64,000 nt of DNA from UBA6168 sp964508135 (GTDB lineage Bacteria > Bacteroidota > Bacteroidia > Chitinophagales > Saprospiraceae). Both the position numbers and the translations under genes were made by a program. Of this stretch, positions 17,113 to 26,106 are shown piece by piece. The stretch's first letter is position 1. Each line of letters opens with the position of its first letter. A model generated the notes under the pieces. That model made no database searches. It worked only from the letters and a program-made list of their open reading frames with translations, and was not told where the DNA came from. The stretch covers positions 1-64,000 of the forward strand of contig CAZDSU010000014.1 in assembly GCA_964508135.1 (NCBI GenBank), given 5' to 3'.

Positions 17113-18270
17113 TTAGTTCAAATTAATTAAATGTTTCTCCCAACTATTAATGTAATTTTCAAGGCATAATGAGGTGATATATCGCTTATTGCTATTTATT
17201 GCCATCATAACTCTTCTTTCCTTGTTTTCCACTAATCTTAATATTTCATTTGCTATTGATTCTGGTTCAGTTGTTTCTAAGAATATAGCAGTTTCTTCAT
17301 CTAATATTGACTTGATTTCTCCAACATTTGTGGTAATTATAGCATTGCCAGATGCCATAGCTTCAATTAGCACTAAAGGCTGGGCTTCAACTGGAAACGT
17401 TGTTGGCAAGACGAAAATGTGAGACTTCTCAAATAACTTTTTTTTATGCACTCCAAATGCTCCTTTTATCCACTCAATCGACAATTTTTCGTTCCCCTCC
17501 GATTTAACTAATTGCAACATTGATTTAATATATCTCTCTTTTTCTTCAGAAGATTTAAATTTTGAGCAATACGCTGTAGATGCTAAAGGACCACAAAGCG
17601 TAACATGAATACTTTTTTGAATATTGGTTTTGGAAAGCAATAAAATGGATTCTAGAAACTCTGGGAATCCTTTGGATTCAATAAGCAAGCTCAGATAAAG
17701 TACATTCAAATGTTCTTGTTGGTGTTTCTGTAAAATGTAATCTTGACTTACTGCTTCTATTCCACTTGGGTTGAATTGTATTACTAATTTTTCTTCATTG
17801 ATTCCTTGTTGCAATAGTCTTTGCATTTGTCTTTTTCCCAATATTGTAATCAAACTTGCTTTTCTTAATAACGATAGAAACCAAATATTGGTTAACGAAT
17901 TAATTTGCCAGGACATAAAAGAGTTTCCATTAATCGTAATTACTAATTTAACTTTGCGTTTTAAAATTAGTATAGGGTATAACCAAATGCACACTCTTGC
18001 AAATGATAATACGCTTAATCCTAAACTTATATGAATAATGGGGTTTTTTTCGCTTATAAGTCTAAACAGGCCTGGCACAATCTTCAATTGATTTCTGAAA
18101 AAATAAAAAAGTCGTTTGTAAGGATTTCTAATTGCTCTATTAAAAGGAAAAAGAGGTAGTACATCGATATTCCATCCTCTTAACATCAAATTATCCTTCA
18201 ATATTTCCGTGGCAGCAGATTGTCCTGAGAAATTAACTGGTATTATGTACGAAAAAAAAATTTTATTCAT
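17113..18270 (-). CDS. GT4-family glycosyltransferase
   Basis: This 385-residue GT-B enzyme has the middle nucleotide-binding region INEEKLVIQFNPSGIEAVS and the C-terminal donor-sugar block FVLPTTFPVEAQPLVLIEAMASGNAIITTNVG, with the E-x7-E pattern of retaining GT4 enzymes. It likely adds one sugar of the repeat unit at the cytoplasmic face of the membrane. The acceptor and donor cannot be read. It abuts the epimerase gene downstream. About 257 bp of non-coding DNA with small hairpins separates it from the next GT upstream. Confidence 0.85.
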   Translation of the reverse strand: MNKIFFSYIIPVNFSGQSAATEILKDNLMLRGWNIDVLPLFPFNRAIRNPYKRLFYFFRNQLKIVPGLFRLISEKNPIIHISLGLSVLSFARVCIWLYPILILKRKVKLVITINGNSFMSWQINSLTNIWFLSLLRKASLITILGKRQMQRLLQQGINEEKLVIQFNPSGIEAVSQDYILQKHQQEHLNVLYLSLLIESKGFPEFLESILLLSKTNIQKSIHVTLCGPLASTAYCSKFKSSEEKERYIKSMLQLVKSEGNEKLSIEWIKGAFGVHKKKLFEKSHIFVLPTTFPVEAQPLVLIEAMASGNAIITTNVGEIKSILDEETAIFLETTEPESIANEILRLVENKERRVMMAINSNKRYITSLCLENYINSWEKHLINLN

Positions 18271-18413
18271 TTTAAAAGTTTGCTAATTGAAACTATTCCC
18301 TTTAGGGTAAGAGCTTTTAATTGCTACTCATGTCTAATGGGGGCGTGAGGGAGCAGAATAAAATCTGTGGCAGAGTCACGCATTAGGAAGCGGCTTCCAG
18401 CCGCAACTTCAAC

Positions 18414-18434
18414 CTATGCACTGAAAGTGCATAG
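18414..18434. repeat. Short perfect palindrome in the 18271-18527 intergenic gap
   Basis: CTATGCACT-GAA-AGTGCATAG is a perfect 9-bp stem with a 3-nt loop. A second small GC-rich stem (GCGGCTTCCAGCCGC) lies just before it near 18390-18404. The gap could hold a terminator-like or REP-like structure between two operon segments. No poly-T tract follows the palindrome on the transcribed strand, so I do not call a terminator. Confidence 0.6.
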
Positions 18435-18527
18435 TGTTTGAGTTTTGCATCTTTTCTTAACAAAAAGCAATGTATTTTTTCTCATAACTTCTACAATAGA
18501 CCTGTGCTGCTGGTGTTCGCAGTTGCG

Positions 18528-19664
18528 TTAATTTGGAGTATTTTCAAGTTTACCAATTATTAGCCTATAATATTCTTCGGCGATGACATGACTGTTATAC
18601 TTTTTTATACTTTCTTTGGCGTTTGAGGCTAATTTTTTTCGATACCCCTCATCATCCATGAGCTTTGCTAATGCCCTTGAAAATGCCTTGTAATCAAAGA
18701 GTTCTATCAAGTGACCATTATCCCCATCAATAACCATATCCGAAGGTCCGGCAATGCAGTCAAAAGCCACCACCGGTAGCCCGGCAGCAAGTGCTTCGCC
18801 TATCACATTTGGAAAACCTTCAGAACTTGAAGTAAAAGCAAATATCTTGCTTCTCCGATAATAAGAAGTGACGTCCTTGACCGAACCGGCAAGTATTATT
18901 CTGTCTTCCACTCCAAGTTCTTTGATAAGTGCTTTTAATTTTTCACTATTTGATTGCTTGAGTGCATCCCCGCCTACTATAATCAATGTCCAGTTTGAGC
19001 GGTTCAATTCAACAAATAAGCCTATCAATTCATCGTGATGCTTCGTAGAAATCAACCGCCCAACGCTTAATACGATGTTTTCCCTTTCCGGAGTATCTTT
19101 AGTATCAAGCGGCCGAATCGGATTGGGTATAACTTTAATATTGTTGTGATATAATTTTTTTTTGTAGATTTCTTTCGCCCTTTCAGTCTGCACGATAACT
19201 CCGGCTGCACGGGGATACAACCATTTTCTCAATTTTTCATGAAAACCAGCAAGCTTTTTATCTGGCTGACACCTGTCCGATACATACACCAAGAAATTTG
19301 TTCCGTAAAGTGCCAATAAAACAAAATTATTCCATAGCTCCCCAAAACTGAGAATGCTGTTGGGCTGTAACCTGCGGATGATTCCTCTCAAATACAATAG
19401 CGTCTTTAAAGTGTAGTAAAACCTGTACCTATTGTTGAATGTAAATGATGGTTTATGCACAATAACATTTTCGGGGATTTTATAAAAAATGTCTCTTTTA
19501 ATTCCGTAAAGTATAAGGTGAATTTCAAGCAACTCTTTGTTGCTATAGTGATGCATTAGTTCGGTCATTACACGTTCCATTCCTCCGGCCTGAAGGGAGG
19601 GGATGATAAGTGCAATTTTTACGGGGGAAGAAAGTTTTTTTTCGGGTGGAATTTCCTTTGCCAT
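18528..19664 (-). CDS. GT4-family glycosyltransferase
   Basis: The 378-residue protein has the N-terminal LIIPSLQAGGMERVM acceptor-domain motif and C-terminal KIFAFTSSSEGFPNVIGEALAAGLPVVAFDCIAGPSDMV, both hallmarks of GT4 enzymes such as PglA/PglH and related GalNAc transferases. It should be a retaining transferase using a nucleotide sugar. PglA/PglJ-like enzymes extend bacillosamine-type sugars with GalNAc, and a 4-epimerase able to make UDP-GalNAc is encoded at 51318. The link is inference. Confidence 0.87.
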   Translation of the reverse strand: MAKEIPPEKKLSSPVKIALIIPSLQAGGMERVMTELMHHYSNKELLEIHLILYGIKRDIFYKIPENVIVHKPSFTFNNRYRFYYTLKTLLYLRGIIRRLQPNSILSFGELWNNFVLLALYGTNFLVYVSDRCQPDKKLAGFHEKLRKWLYPRAAGVIVQTERAKEIYKKKLYHNNIKVIPNPIRPLDTKDTPERENIVLSVGRLISTKHHDELIGLFVELNRSNWTLIIVGGDALKQSNSEKLKALIKELGVEDRIILAGSVKDVTSYYRRSKIFAFTSSSEGFPNVIGEALAAGLPVVAFDCIAGPSDMVIDGDNGHLIELFDYKAFSRALAKLMDDEGYRKKLASNAKESIKKYNSHVIAEEYYRLIIGKLENTPN

Positions 19665-19682
19665 TATAAACCTTCAATTGGA

Positions 19683-20621
19683 TTATTTCACAGCCTGAAT
19701 TAACGCACCTGAAGTAATTAAATCATTATCAGTAAATTCTACCCCTGGAACCCTTGGCGTACTATTCCCGAATTTGTTTTGCCTTTGTACAGGAACTATT
19801 TTTACGATATTGAAGCCGGCTTTTTCAATCATTTTTATATGGGAGGATAAGGGCAGCCTGTTCATAGGATATTTTCTCCCGCGCGATAAAAATTTCCACA
19901 TTTTTTCACCGATAAACCAATGCCCATTCCATTCTTTGGTCATTTCATGCGTTTTAAAATCAATCTGATGAGATATAATGCCTCCTGATTTGAGCCACCG
20001 GTACATTTCCCGGTAGGCAAATTCGATATCCGCAACATGTTCCATAACTGCCTGAGAAAATATCAAATCAATTTCAGCTACCTCATGTTTTTGATTATCG
20101 AACCAGGGGACTATATATTGTATGCTTACATCTGATGACTCATCTTTTTCCAGGGCTTGTTCAATGCTGCTATATCTTTGTTCATAAAATTTATTCGTCC
20201 AGGGAAGGATATGGGTCGGAAATGAATAATCGTCTAAAACGGGAGCCGTATTTTTTAGCTTGTCACCATGAGGTATTGGTTTTCTTTCACAGAAGTATTT
20301 TTTTAGATCAGCATTTATTGTTTTGTTAGTTTCCAGATTGGCATGTTCTATCACATCAAATGCAAAGTAGTTTTGTGCTCCTGAATATAACGCAGCCATT
20401 CCTATGCCCAATGAATCACCCGGACCGATTTCTGCAACCCTTTTTAAATTAGTTACATCCTGAACGAGACCTGTTTCAAACAGAACGTGTAGATGTCTTA
20501 ACCAAACACTGTAACAGTATTCGCTGGAAAAAGTACCGCCGGAGCCGGGGCGTTTCATCAGGCTGGAAGGTAGCACATAACTTGCGATACTTCTCAGAAC
20601 AGGGTAGGTATTTATGCTCAT
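19683..20621 (-). CDS. SAM-dependent methyltransferase
   Basis: The 312-residue class I methyltransferase has motif I as AEIGPGDSLG (residues 63-72) and a post-motif region DLIFSQAVMEHVADIEFAYREMYRWLKSGG typical of Methyltransf_11-type enzymes. The substrate is unknown. Its start overlaps the stop of the ATP-grasp gene upstream (20618-20621), which suggests that the two act together. In a polysaccharide locus, methylation of a sugar hydroxyl or of a lipid-linked non-reducing end is possible. Confidence 0.8.
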   Translation of the reverse strand: MSINTYPVLRSIASYVLPSSLMKRPGSGGTFSSEYCYSVWLRHLHVLFETGLVQDVTNLKRVAEIGPGDSLGIGMAALYSGAQNYFAFDVIEHANLETNKTINADLKKYFCERKPIPHGDKLKNTAPVLDDYSFPTHILPWTNKFYEQRYSSIEQALEKDESSDVSIQYIVPWFDNQKHEVAEIDLIFSQAVMEHVADIEFAYREMYRWLKSGGIISHQIDFKTHEMTKEWNGHWFIGEKMWKFLSRGRKYPMNRLPLSSHIKMIEKAGFNIVKIVPVQRQNKFGNSTPRVPGVEFTDNDLITSGALIQAVK

Positions 20622-21649
20622 TTTTTGAATAAATTTGATTGGTTTGAACTAATCATTAGTTCTACCATCCATCCATACGGATTAAATCGACCATCATGCC
20701 AAACCAAGCTTTCATCCCAATATCCCGGACAGTCATCATATCCCGAGGGAGAGAATCCATAGCTTATCTCTACTATCATTGGGACATTATCATGAAAAAC
20801 AAAATCATACGCCATACATTGGGCGCTTAGTGCCTTAGTAACTTCAAAAGCTATTTTTATACAATGCTCGTCAAATACTTCACGTTCATATTTGAAATTA
20901 CCACTTCCCGACGCCCGAAAATCATCTTTACGGACAAATCTCTTTAATGCGAATGCATTATTACCAATTACAATGATGCGGGTGTCCGAGTCATTCCCCG
21001 GTATAAAATCCTGAAAATAGACATAGCCACGTTCCTTGCCTGCTACTTTGGAAAATTCAGTTGCATATCCCAACCTAACCAGACCTTTCAGGACATCTTT
21101 GAGACTGGTCAACCCCAAACGGTACTTTCGCCATCTTTCCTGCAAGTTGGACCAGCCATGATATTGGCTGAATCCCTTTCCAAATGCCTGCTGAATGATT
21201 TTTTTTGCCTGTTGTTTTGATTTGATCAATCTAACGTGTTGAGAGCCTGCACCGCCTCTTAACTTCCATACTTTTGGAAAAATTGTTCCTTCTACCCAAT
21301 CTAAAGCCTCCTGCCTTTTGTAAAAAACATAGCTCGGAACCAAAGGCGCTCCGATAGCCTCCAGCAGGTATTTCTGTCCGGCTTTATCGTCGAAATGCCA
21401 ATTTGTGTTAAAATCGGGGAATACCTTTTTGCCGCTATGCTGCAATGAAAACAATATTTGCATGGCAATGAGGATATCTGCCGGATGGGTTTGTGTATGA
21501 TGCCACATCAATGCATCGCAGTCCTGCAATTGTTGAATAATGTCATTGTCATAACAATTCACCACTTTGTAAGGAATACCTTTTTCCTCACAATAGGCTA
21601 TCCAGCGGGGGTGAAAACCGGCATTGCTGTTATGAATGGCCAATTTCAT
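20618..21649 (-). CDS. ATP-grasp-fold ligase
   Basis: The protein resembles RimK/carbamoyl-phosphate-synthase-like ATP-grasp enzymes: KAGQKYLLEAIGAPLVPSYV, then FPKVWKLRGGAGSQHVRLIKS (ATP-binding lysines and Gly-rich loop), VYFQDFIPGNDSDTRIIVIGNNAFALKRF, and a metal-binding end AYDFVFHDNVPMIVEISYG. I chose the ATG at 21649 because it opens a typical MKLAIHNSNAGFHPRW N-terminus. An upstream ATG at 21688 would lie well inside the CapA-like gene. ATP-grasp enzymes join a carboxylate to an amine, so amidation of a uronic acid with an amino acid, or aminoacylation, is a plausible role. Confidence 0.8.
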   Translation of the reverse strand: MKLAIHNSNAGFHPRWIAYCEEKGIPYKVVNCYDNDIIQQLQDCDALMWHHTQTHPADILIAMQILFSLQHSGKKVFPDFNTNWHFDDKAGQKYLLEAIGAPLVPSYVFYKRQEALDWVEGTIFPKVWKLRGGAGSQHVRLIKSKQQAKKIIQQAFGKGFSQYHGWSNLQERWRKYRLGLTSLKDVLKGLVRLGYATEFSKVAGKERGYVYFQDFIPGNDSDTRIIVIGNNAFALKRFVRKDDFRASGSGNFKYEREVFDEHCIKIAFEVTKALSAQCMAYDFVFHDNVPMIVEISYGFSPSGYDDCPGYWDESLVWHDGRFNPYGWMVELMISSNQSNLFKK

Positions 21650-22784
21650 ACTCAAGCATATTTTGCAGTACATCCCGGTGCGCTTCACACCGGATAAGAT
21701 TTAGAAGATAGTATTTTTTTCGTTTTGACCATAATGTCGGCAACCAGCCTCCATTTTGTAATGCCTGAAGGTACCTGAATGAGTGAGGTTCTATATAATT
21801 ACCATATGATTTATATTTTTTCCTACAGAATTCATCAAAGTGCTTTGACAATTTGAAATCATTTTCTATTACTTTATTCAGTTCTGCCATTTTCCTTTCA
21901 AACTTTTCATTTTCTTGTATGCTCAAAAGTCTGAGAGCTAAACTATCGCTATGCTGGAAATATGGTATTAACTTAAATTGAATATTTTTACCTTCAAGTG
22001 AAAATTGTACTGAATAACCTAAAAACCAGGTTTTATCTTTTGGTCCATACCATTCAAATATCAAATTCCCCAAACCATAAAAAATAAGACCTTTATTATA
22101 TATTTCATATCCACTAATACAGTGAGAGTGATGACAAACAACAGCATCAGCACCTGCATCTATAAAGAACCTGTATGTCGATTTCATTCTAGGACTCGGT
22201 AATAAATAATTTTCATGTCCTCCGTGAACAGCAACTATTACAAAATCAGAAATTTCTTTTGCTTTTTTAATATCATAAAAATTATTAATTAAATCTAGAG
22301 GGTTTGCGCCTGGCATTTCATTATTTGTAGTGCTAAATTCATTTTCAGCTATATTAATTATTGAAATTTTGTATAGTTTAATGTTAAAAAATGCCGGCTG
22401 TCTAGCGTGCTTGTTAGTCGGGCCGGCACCTACGAATCGTAAGTTATTTGACATACATTCAGAAAGTGTTGTATGAAGACCTTCCGAACCTAAATCCATG
22501 ATGTGGTTTGAGGCCAGAGTCAAAAGATTAAATCCTGATTTTTTTAAAAATTGTATTGATTCATTAGAAGCTCCAAGATTTGGGCCCGTTTTCTTGATAA
22601 GTTTAAACTTTTTATCTTTAGGTTCCACAGGAGCTTCAAAGTTAACTGCCGCAATATCGCAGTTTTTAATTACTGGTAGAAAATCATTAAATACATCGTC
22701 TTCATTATAAGAGAGTATTTTACTATCCTTTTGTAAATAGAAATCTCCGGTTATTAAAATTTTGCAACTATTATTTTCCTTCAT
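21630..22784 (-). CDS. CapA-family (PGA_cap) metallophosphoesterase-like protein
   Basis: The 384-residue protein has the CapA layout: GD at residues 13-14, NFEAPV at 48-53, SNH at 92-94, HGGHE at 187-191 and HHSH at 218-221, which together form a metal-binding site of the calcineurin-like fold. CapA is part of the poly-gamma-glutamate capsule machinery, and relatives occur in many polysaccharide loci. There is no signal peptide, so this copy is likely cytoplasmic. It is coupled to the ATP-grasp gene with a 20-nt overlap, suggesting a ligase-phosphoesterase pair. The substrate is unknown. Confidence 0.83.
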   Translation of the reverse strand: MKENNSCKILITGDFYLQKDSKILSYNEDDVFNDFLPVIKNCDIAAVNFEAPVEPKDKKFKLIKKTGPNLGASNESIQFLKKSGFNLLTLASNHIMDLGSEGLHTTLSECMSNNLRFVGAGPTNKHARQPAFFNIKLYKISIINIAENEFSTTNNEMPGANPLDLINNFYDIKKAKEISDFVIVAVHGGHENYLLPSPRMKSTYRFFIDAGADAVVCHHSHCISGYEIYNKGLIFYGLGNLIFEWYGPKDKTWFLGYSVQFSLEGKNIQFKLIPYFQHSDSLALRLLSIQENEKFERKMAELNKVIENDFKLSKHFDEFCRKKYKSYGNYIEPHSFRYLQALQNGGWLPTLWSKRKKYYLLNLIRCEAHRDVLQNMLEYEIGHS

Positions 22785-22802
22785 TATTAGCTATACAATT
22801 TA

Positions 22803-23648
22803 TCATTTTTTGACTCCGAGATAAAAAACGGTTGACTCTAGTACATGATGTGATCCGATAGCTCTAAGAAAGAATGAAATGAACATTTTAATTAAATGAA
22901 CAAAAAATCTGTTTTCTTTAATTGTTTCTGAATAAACTTTTGAGATTTTAAAGCCACTAAAATCTAGTTGCTCAACAATTTGCCCAACTGTATATTCTGT
23001 CACATGCAATTTACTCATGTGGATTATTCGCTTACCTCTTAATATCCTGATTAAATTTGAAAATCTGTATCTGCTTGGAGTAGAAATTATTATTGCTCCA
23101 TTTTTTCTTAATATTCTCTTTACACCATTTAACATTCTTAATGGGTCAGGAACGTGTTCCCAAATATTATTTAATATTACCACATCAAAGTAATTATCAA
23201 CAAAAGGGGGTTCATAGCCATCTGCCACTACAAAATGGATATTGGTATAAATTTTATTTGCAGTTTTGATTGCGCTGATTGAGTAATCTAATCCAAAAAT
23301 TTCGCTTTCTGGAAAGGAGTTAAATATTTCGTGAGTCAAGTGTCCTTCACCACACCCTAGATCCAAAATCTTAAGTTTATATGTATTGTCAAGTGAATAC
23401 AAAAGTTTTAAAGTGCTTTGAAATCTTCTTTTTTGAAATTTGCTTTCAAGGTTTATAAGTACTTTGTAAGGATCTCCTTCCTTATATTCATTGAAAGCAT
23501 CAATATTATTTGGCTTGATAAATATAAGGAAACCATCCGGATCTGATGCACAAGAATAAGCGTTGTTTGTAGATTTCATCCATTCATTAATTGATGTACA
23601 ATCCTTATCCAGATGAATTGGCTTTTTCTTATTGATGTCAAAATACAT
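22803..23648 (-). CDS. SAM-dependent methyltransferase
   Basis: The 281-residue class I methyltransferase has motif I DLGCGEG at residues 96-102, an acidic motif II in FGLDYS, and FDVVILNNIWEHVPDPLRMLNGVKRILRKNG. The N-terminal 60 residues form an extra domain. The C-terminal part (FVHLIKMFISFFLRAIGSHH) is amphipathic and may touch the membrane, as in enzymes acting on lipid-linked sugars. About 190 bp without features separate it from the gapped deacetylase-like gene upstream. Confidence 0.82.
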   Translation of the reverse strand: MYFDINKKKPIHLDKDCTSINEWMKSTNNAYSCASDPDGFLIFIKPNNIDAFNEYKEGDPYKVLINLESKFQKRRFQSTLKLLYSLDNTYKLKILDLGCGEGHLTHEIFNSFPESEIFGLDYSISAIKTANKIYTNIHFVVADGYEPPFVDNYFDVVILNNIWEHVPDPLRMLNGVKRILRKNGAIIISTPSRYRFSNLIRILRGKRIIHMSKLHVTEYTVGQIVEQLDFSGFKISKVYSETIKENRFFVHLIKMFISFFLRAIGSHHVLESTVFYLGVKK

Positions 23649-23841
23649 TTATCGATTTTTTAAGTAAATTAGACTTTGAACACTTTTTTTTACGCTGACT
23701 ATTATGATTATTTTATTTTTTGATTAACAAACCTTCAATCAGCAAAAACCATAAAGAATGGGAATTTATCAGCGCCTAAAACACAGTGTCCAAAGTCTTA
23801 AAGTTAAAGTATAGTCTAAACAATTGCAGATTATGCAAATA

Positions 23842-24941
23842 CTACTGATTTAAAATTATTTTTCCTAATTTATCCGAAGTAATAAATTCTACATCAGGCC
23901 AAAAATTGAGAATATTTTTAAGTAAATTATCCAGGCTTTTCAAATTGCGATCCCTGTTTCCCGGATTGATATATCCTGTGAAATTGACCCTGTGGGTGGA
24001 GATAATGGCCGGCTTTTTCCATTTGAAAGCGTTTTCGATTGCTTTTAAACTGCTGCCGACCCAGTCCATGCCGGGGTTTGAACTGGGTTCAAATTCTACA
24101 TTTCTAACGAGTTGTACCTGTCCAAAGCGGTTGGTTTGTCCCTGGTAAAGCCTTTTTCTTTTCACCGGTCCTCCATATTTTGTGGCAATAGTTTTCACCG
24201 CCGCACCCTGCAAAATAGAGACTCCTGCATCAGCCAGTGTCATTTCTACCGTATCATCCCATACATAGTTGGGAGCAATAAAGGATTTGGAAGGAAAACC
24301 GAAAGTATTTTCAAACATGCTTAGTCCTTCCTTAAGAATTGCCTGTCGGTCGTATTTCAATTCGTCTCCGGCTCCGTCCAGTGCAGCGAGGTAGCTTCCC
24401 CTTAGATGTTTACTTACCTGCACGCTGATACCAAACATCTCCTCGTCGAATGCGGCGACTGTATCTTTCATGCCATGCTGCAGGTCATTCATCCATCGGG
24501 ANNNNNNNNNNTGGACTGGAAGCCTTCCTGCCAACGCTTAAAAGAATTTTGATGAGCCGGGTAGCGCTTTAAAGTCTCCGTAAAATGCTCGAAATAATAA
24601 GATTGAAAATTGGAACTCCTGATCTTTTGAAAATCGGGGTTGGCCATGATAACATTGGCGGTTATGACAGGGTGTTTCCCGTCCGCATTTTTATGGCTTT
24701 GCAAAACCTCAAATAACATATCTAGGTCCTGTTCGCTTGCCAGGCAGTCGTTCATCATGTAATGGCATTTTTCTACAGCCATTCCCTTTGATTGCAGTTT
24801 CCGTATTGCCGCTTTGGAGGAGGTTCTTACCGTGCCCCAGTCATCGCTTTCAATTACCACTATCCTTCTGTTCGTACACCAGCCGGGCAGATTGACCAGC
24901 ATATCACGAATGGTATCTTTTATTTTGATAACGAACGACAT
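23842..24941 (-). CDS. Polysaccharide-deacetylase-like protein, paralogue 2, broken by an assembly gap
   Basis: The reading frame starting at 24941 (LPGWCTNRRIVVIESDDWGT at its N-terminus) and the one ending at 23842 (IISTHRVNFTGYINPGNRDRN) are the two parts of a homologue of the 14313-15446 protein. They are in different frames across the 10-N run. Aligned to the paralogue, W-Q-E-G-F-Q-S lies before the gap and S-R-W-M after it. The missing part corresponds to 15 residues including HGREHLN. The break is therefore most simply an assembly gap, not a mutation. It lies next to fnlC (1 nt gap). Confidence 0.78.
24502..24511. other. Assembly gap of 10 Ns
   Basis: Ten Ns interrupt the deacetylase-like gene. 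The flanking codons require a true gap of length 2 modulo 3. Comparison with the paralogue predicts about 44 nt, so the 10-N size is a placeholder. Confidence 0.95.
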
Positions 24942-24942
24942 C

Positions 24943-26076
24943 TTAATGCTGCCAGACGACTCTTTTTACATAATCCACATAACTCAATATAATGCGCACC
25001 ACCTTGTCCGAAACATTGGGCATGCTGTAATCGGCTACCTGTCTGAATGTTCTTTTTTCGGGATGAAATTCTTTTTCCAGTTGTGCCAAACCTTGCAGAA
25101 TCCGTTCGGGATTCAGCCCTGTCATCATTACTACAGCTTCCTCCATCGCCTCAGGTCTTTCGTGCGCTTCACGGATATTCAGGGCCGGGAATTTCAGAAT
25201 AGAGGATTCCTCCGATATGGTGCCGCTGTCCGACAATACCGCAAAACTGTTGATCTGCAGGGCATTGTAATGGCTGAACCCCATTGGCTTGAGGAATTGG
25301 ACTTCAGGCTGTACCTGTACTTCCTTGCTTTCAAGCATTTTTCGGGTACGTGGGTGGGTGCTTACAATAACGGGAAAACCATAGTGTTCAACAATCGTAT
25401 TCAAGCTGGAAATAAGGCCGTGGAAGTTCTTTGGATTGTTGATATTTTCCTCCCGGTGAGAAGACACTACAAAGTATTTCCGCTTCTCCAGATGAAGCTT
25501 TTCCAGGATATCGGATACTTCGATTTTAGGCAAATAGTGATGTAACACCTCGAACATGGGAGAGCCAGTTTTGATGATGCGGTCTGCAGGCAAGCCTTCC
25601 CGCAGCAGGTATTCCCGGGCAATATCGCTGTAAGTCAGGTTGACATCTGCTATGTGATCCACGATTTTGCGGTTGGTTTCTTCCGGCACCCGTTGATCGA
25701 AGCAGCGGTTGCCCGCTTCCATGTGAAAAATGGGGATGTGCCGTTTTTTAGCAGGTATGGCGCAAAGGCAGGAGTTGGTGTCGCCCAGCACCAGAAAAGC
25801 GTCCGGTTTTTCCTGTTCCAGTACGTCCTCTATCTTAATCAGTATCTGCCCGATGGTTGCCGTGGCTGTTGCGCCTGCTGCATTCAGGAAGTGGTCGGGC
25901 TTCCGGATTCCCATGTCTTCGAAGAAGACCTGGTTAAGCTCATAGTCATAATTTTGACCGGTGTGTACCAGCAAATGTTCGATGGCCGGAGATTCGTCTA
26001 ATTTGGCAATTACCCGGGACAGGCGGATGATTTCCGGGCGGGTGCCGACGACGGTCATGACTTTCAATCTATTCAT
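24943..26076 (-). CDS. fnlC: Non-hydrolysing UDP-HexNAc 2-epimerase of the UDP-L-FucNAc pathway
   Basis: The 377-residue protein has the WecB/FnlC layout: VVGTRPEIIRLSRVI at the start, VHTGQNYDYELNQVFFEDM, VLGDTNSCLCAIPAKKRHIPIFHMEAGNRCFDQRVPEETNRKIVDHIAD, and SHREENI with SDSGTISEESSIL for UDP binding. With fnlA and fnlB immediately upstream in the same direction it completes the three-gene set (capG/wbjD function) that inverts C2 to yield UDP-L-FucNAc. A WecB-type role making UDP-ManNAc is less likely given the neighbours, though it could also serve the diamino-uronic acid genes near 56 kb. Confidence 0.9.
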   Translation of the reverse strand: MNRLKVMTVVGTRPEIIRLSRVIAKLDESPAIEHLLVHTGQNYDYELNQVFFEDMGIRKPDHFLNAAGATATATIGQILIKIEDVLEQEKPDAFLVLGDTNSCLCAIPAKKRHIPIFHMEAGNRCFDQRVPEETNRKIVDHIADVNLTYSDIAREYLLREGLPADRIIKTGSPMFEVLHHYLPKIEVSDILEKLHLEKRKYFVVSSHREENINNPKNFHGLISSLNTIVEHYGFPVIVSTHPRTRKMLESKEVQVQPEVQFLKPMGFSHYNALQINSFAVLSDSGTISEESSILKFPALNIREAHERPEAMEEAVVMMTGLNPERILQGLAQLEKEFHPEKRTFRQVADYSMPNVSDKVVRIILSYVDYVKRVVWQH

Positions 26077-26106
26077 AGCCGCTAATTACACTAGTTTTCA
26101 CTAAAA

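Noticed and set aside
18271..18527. Rho-independent terminator between two GT genes
   Set aside because: A good stem is present at 18414-18434, but no T-run follows on the transcribed strand.
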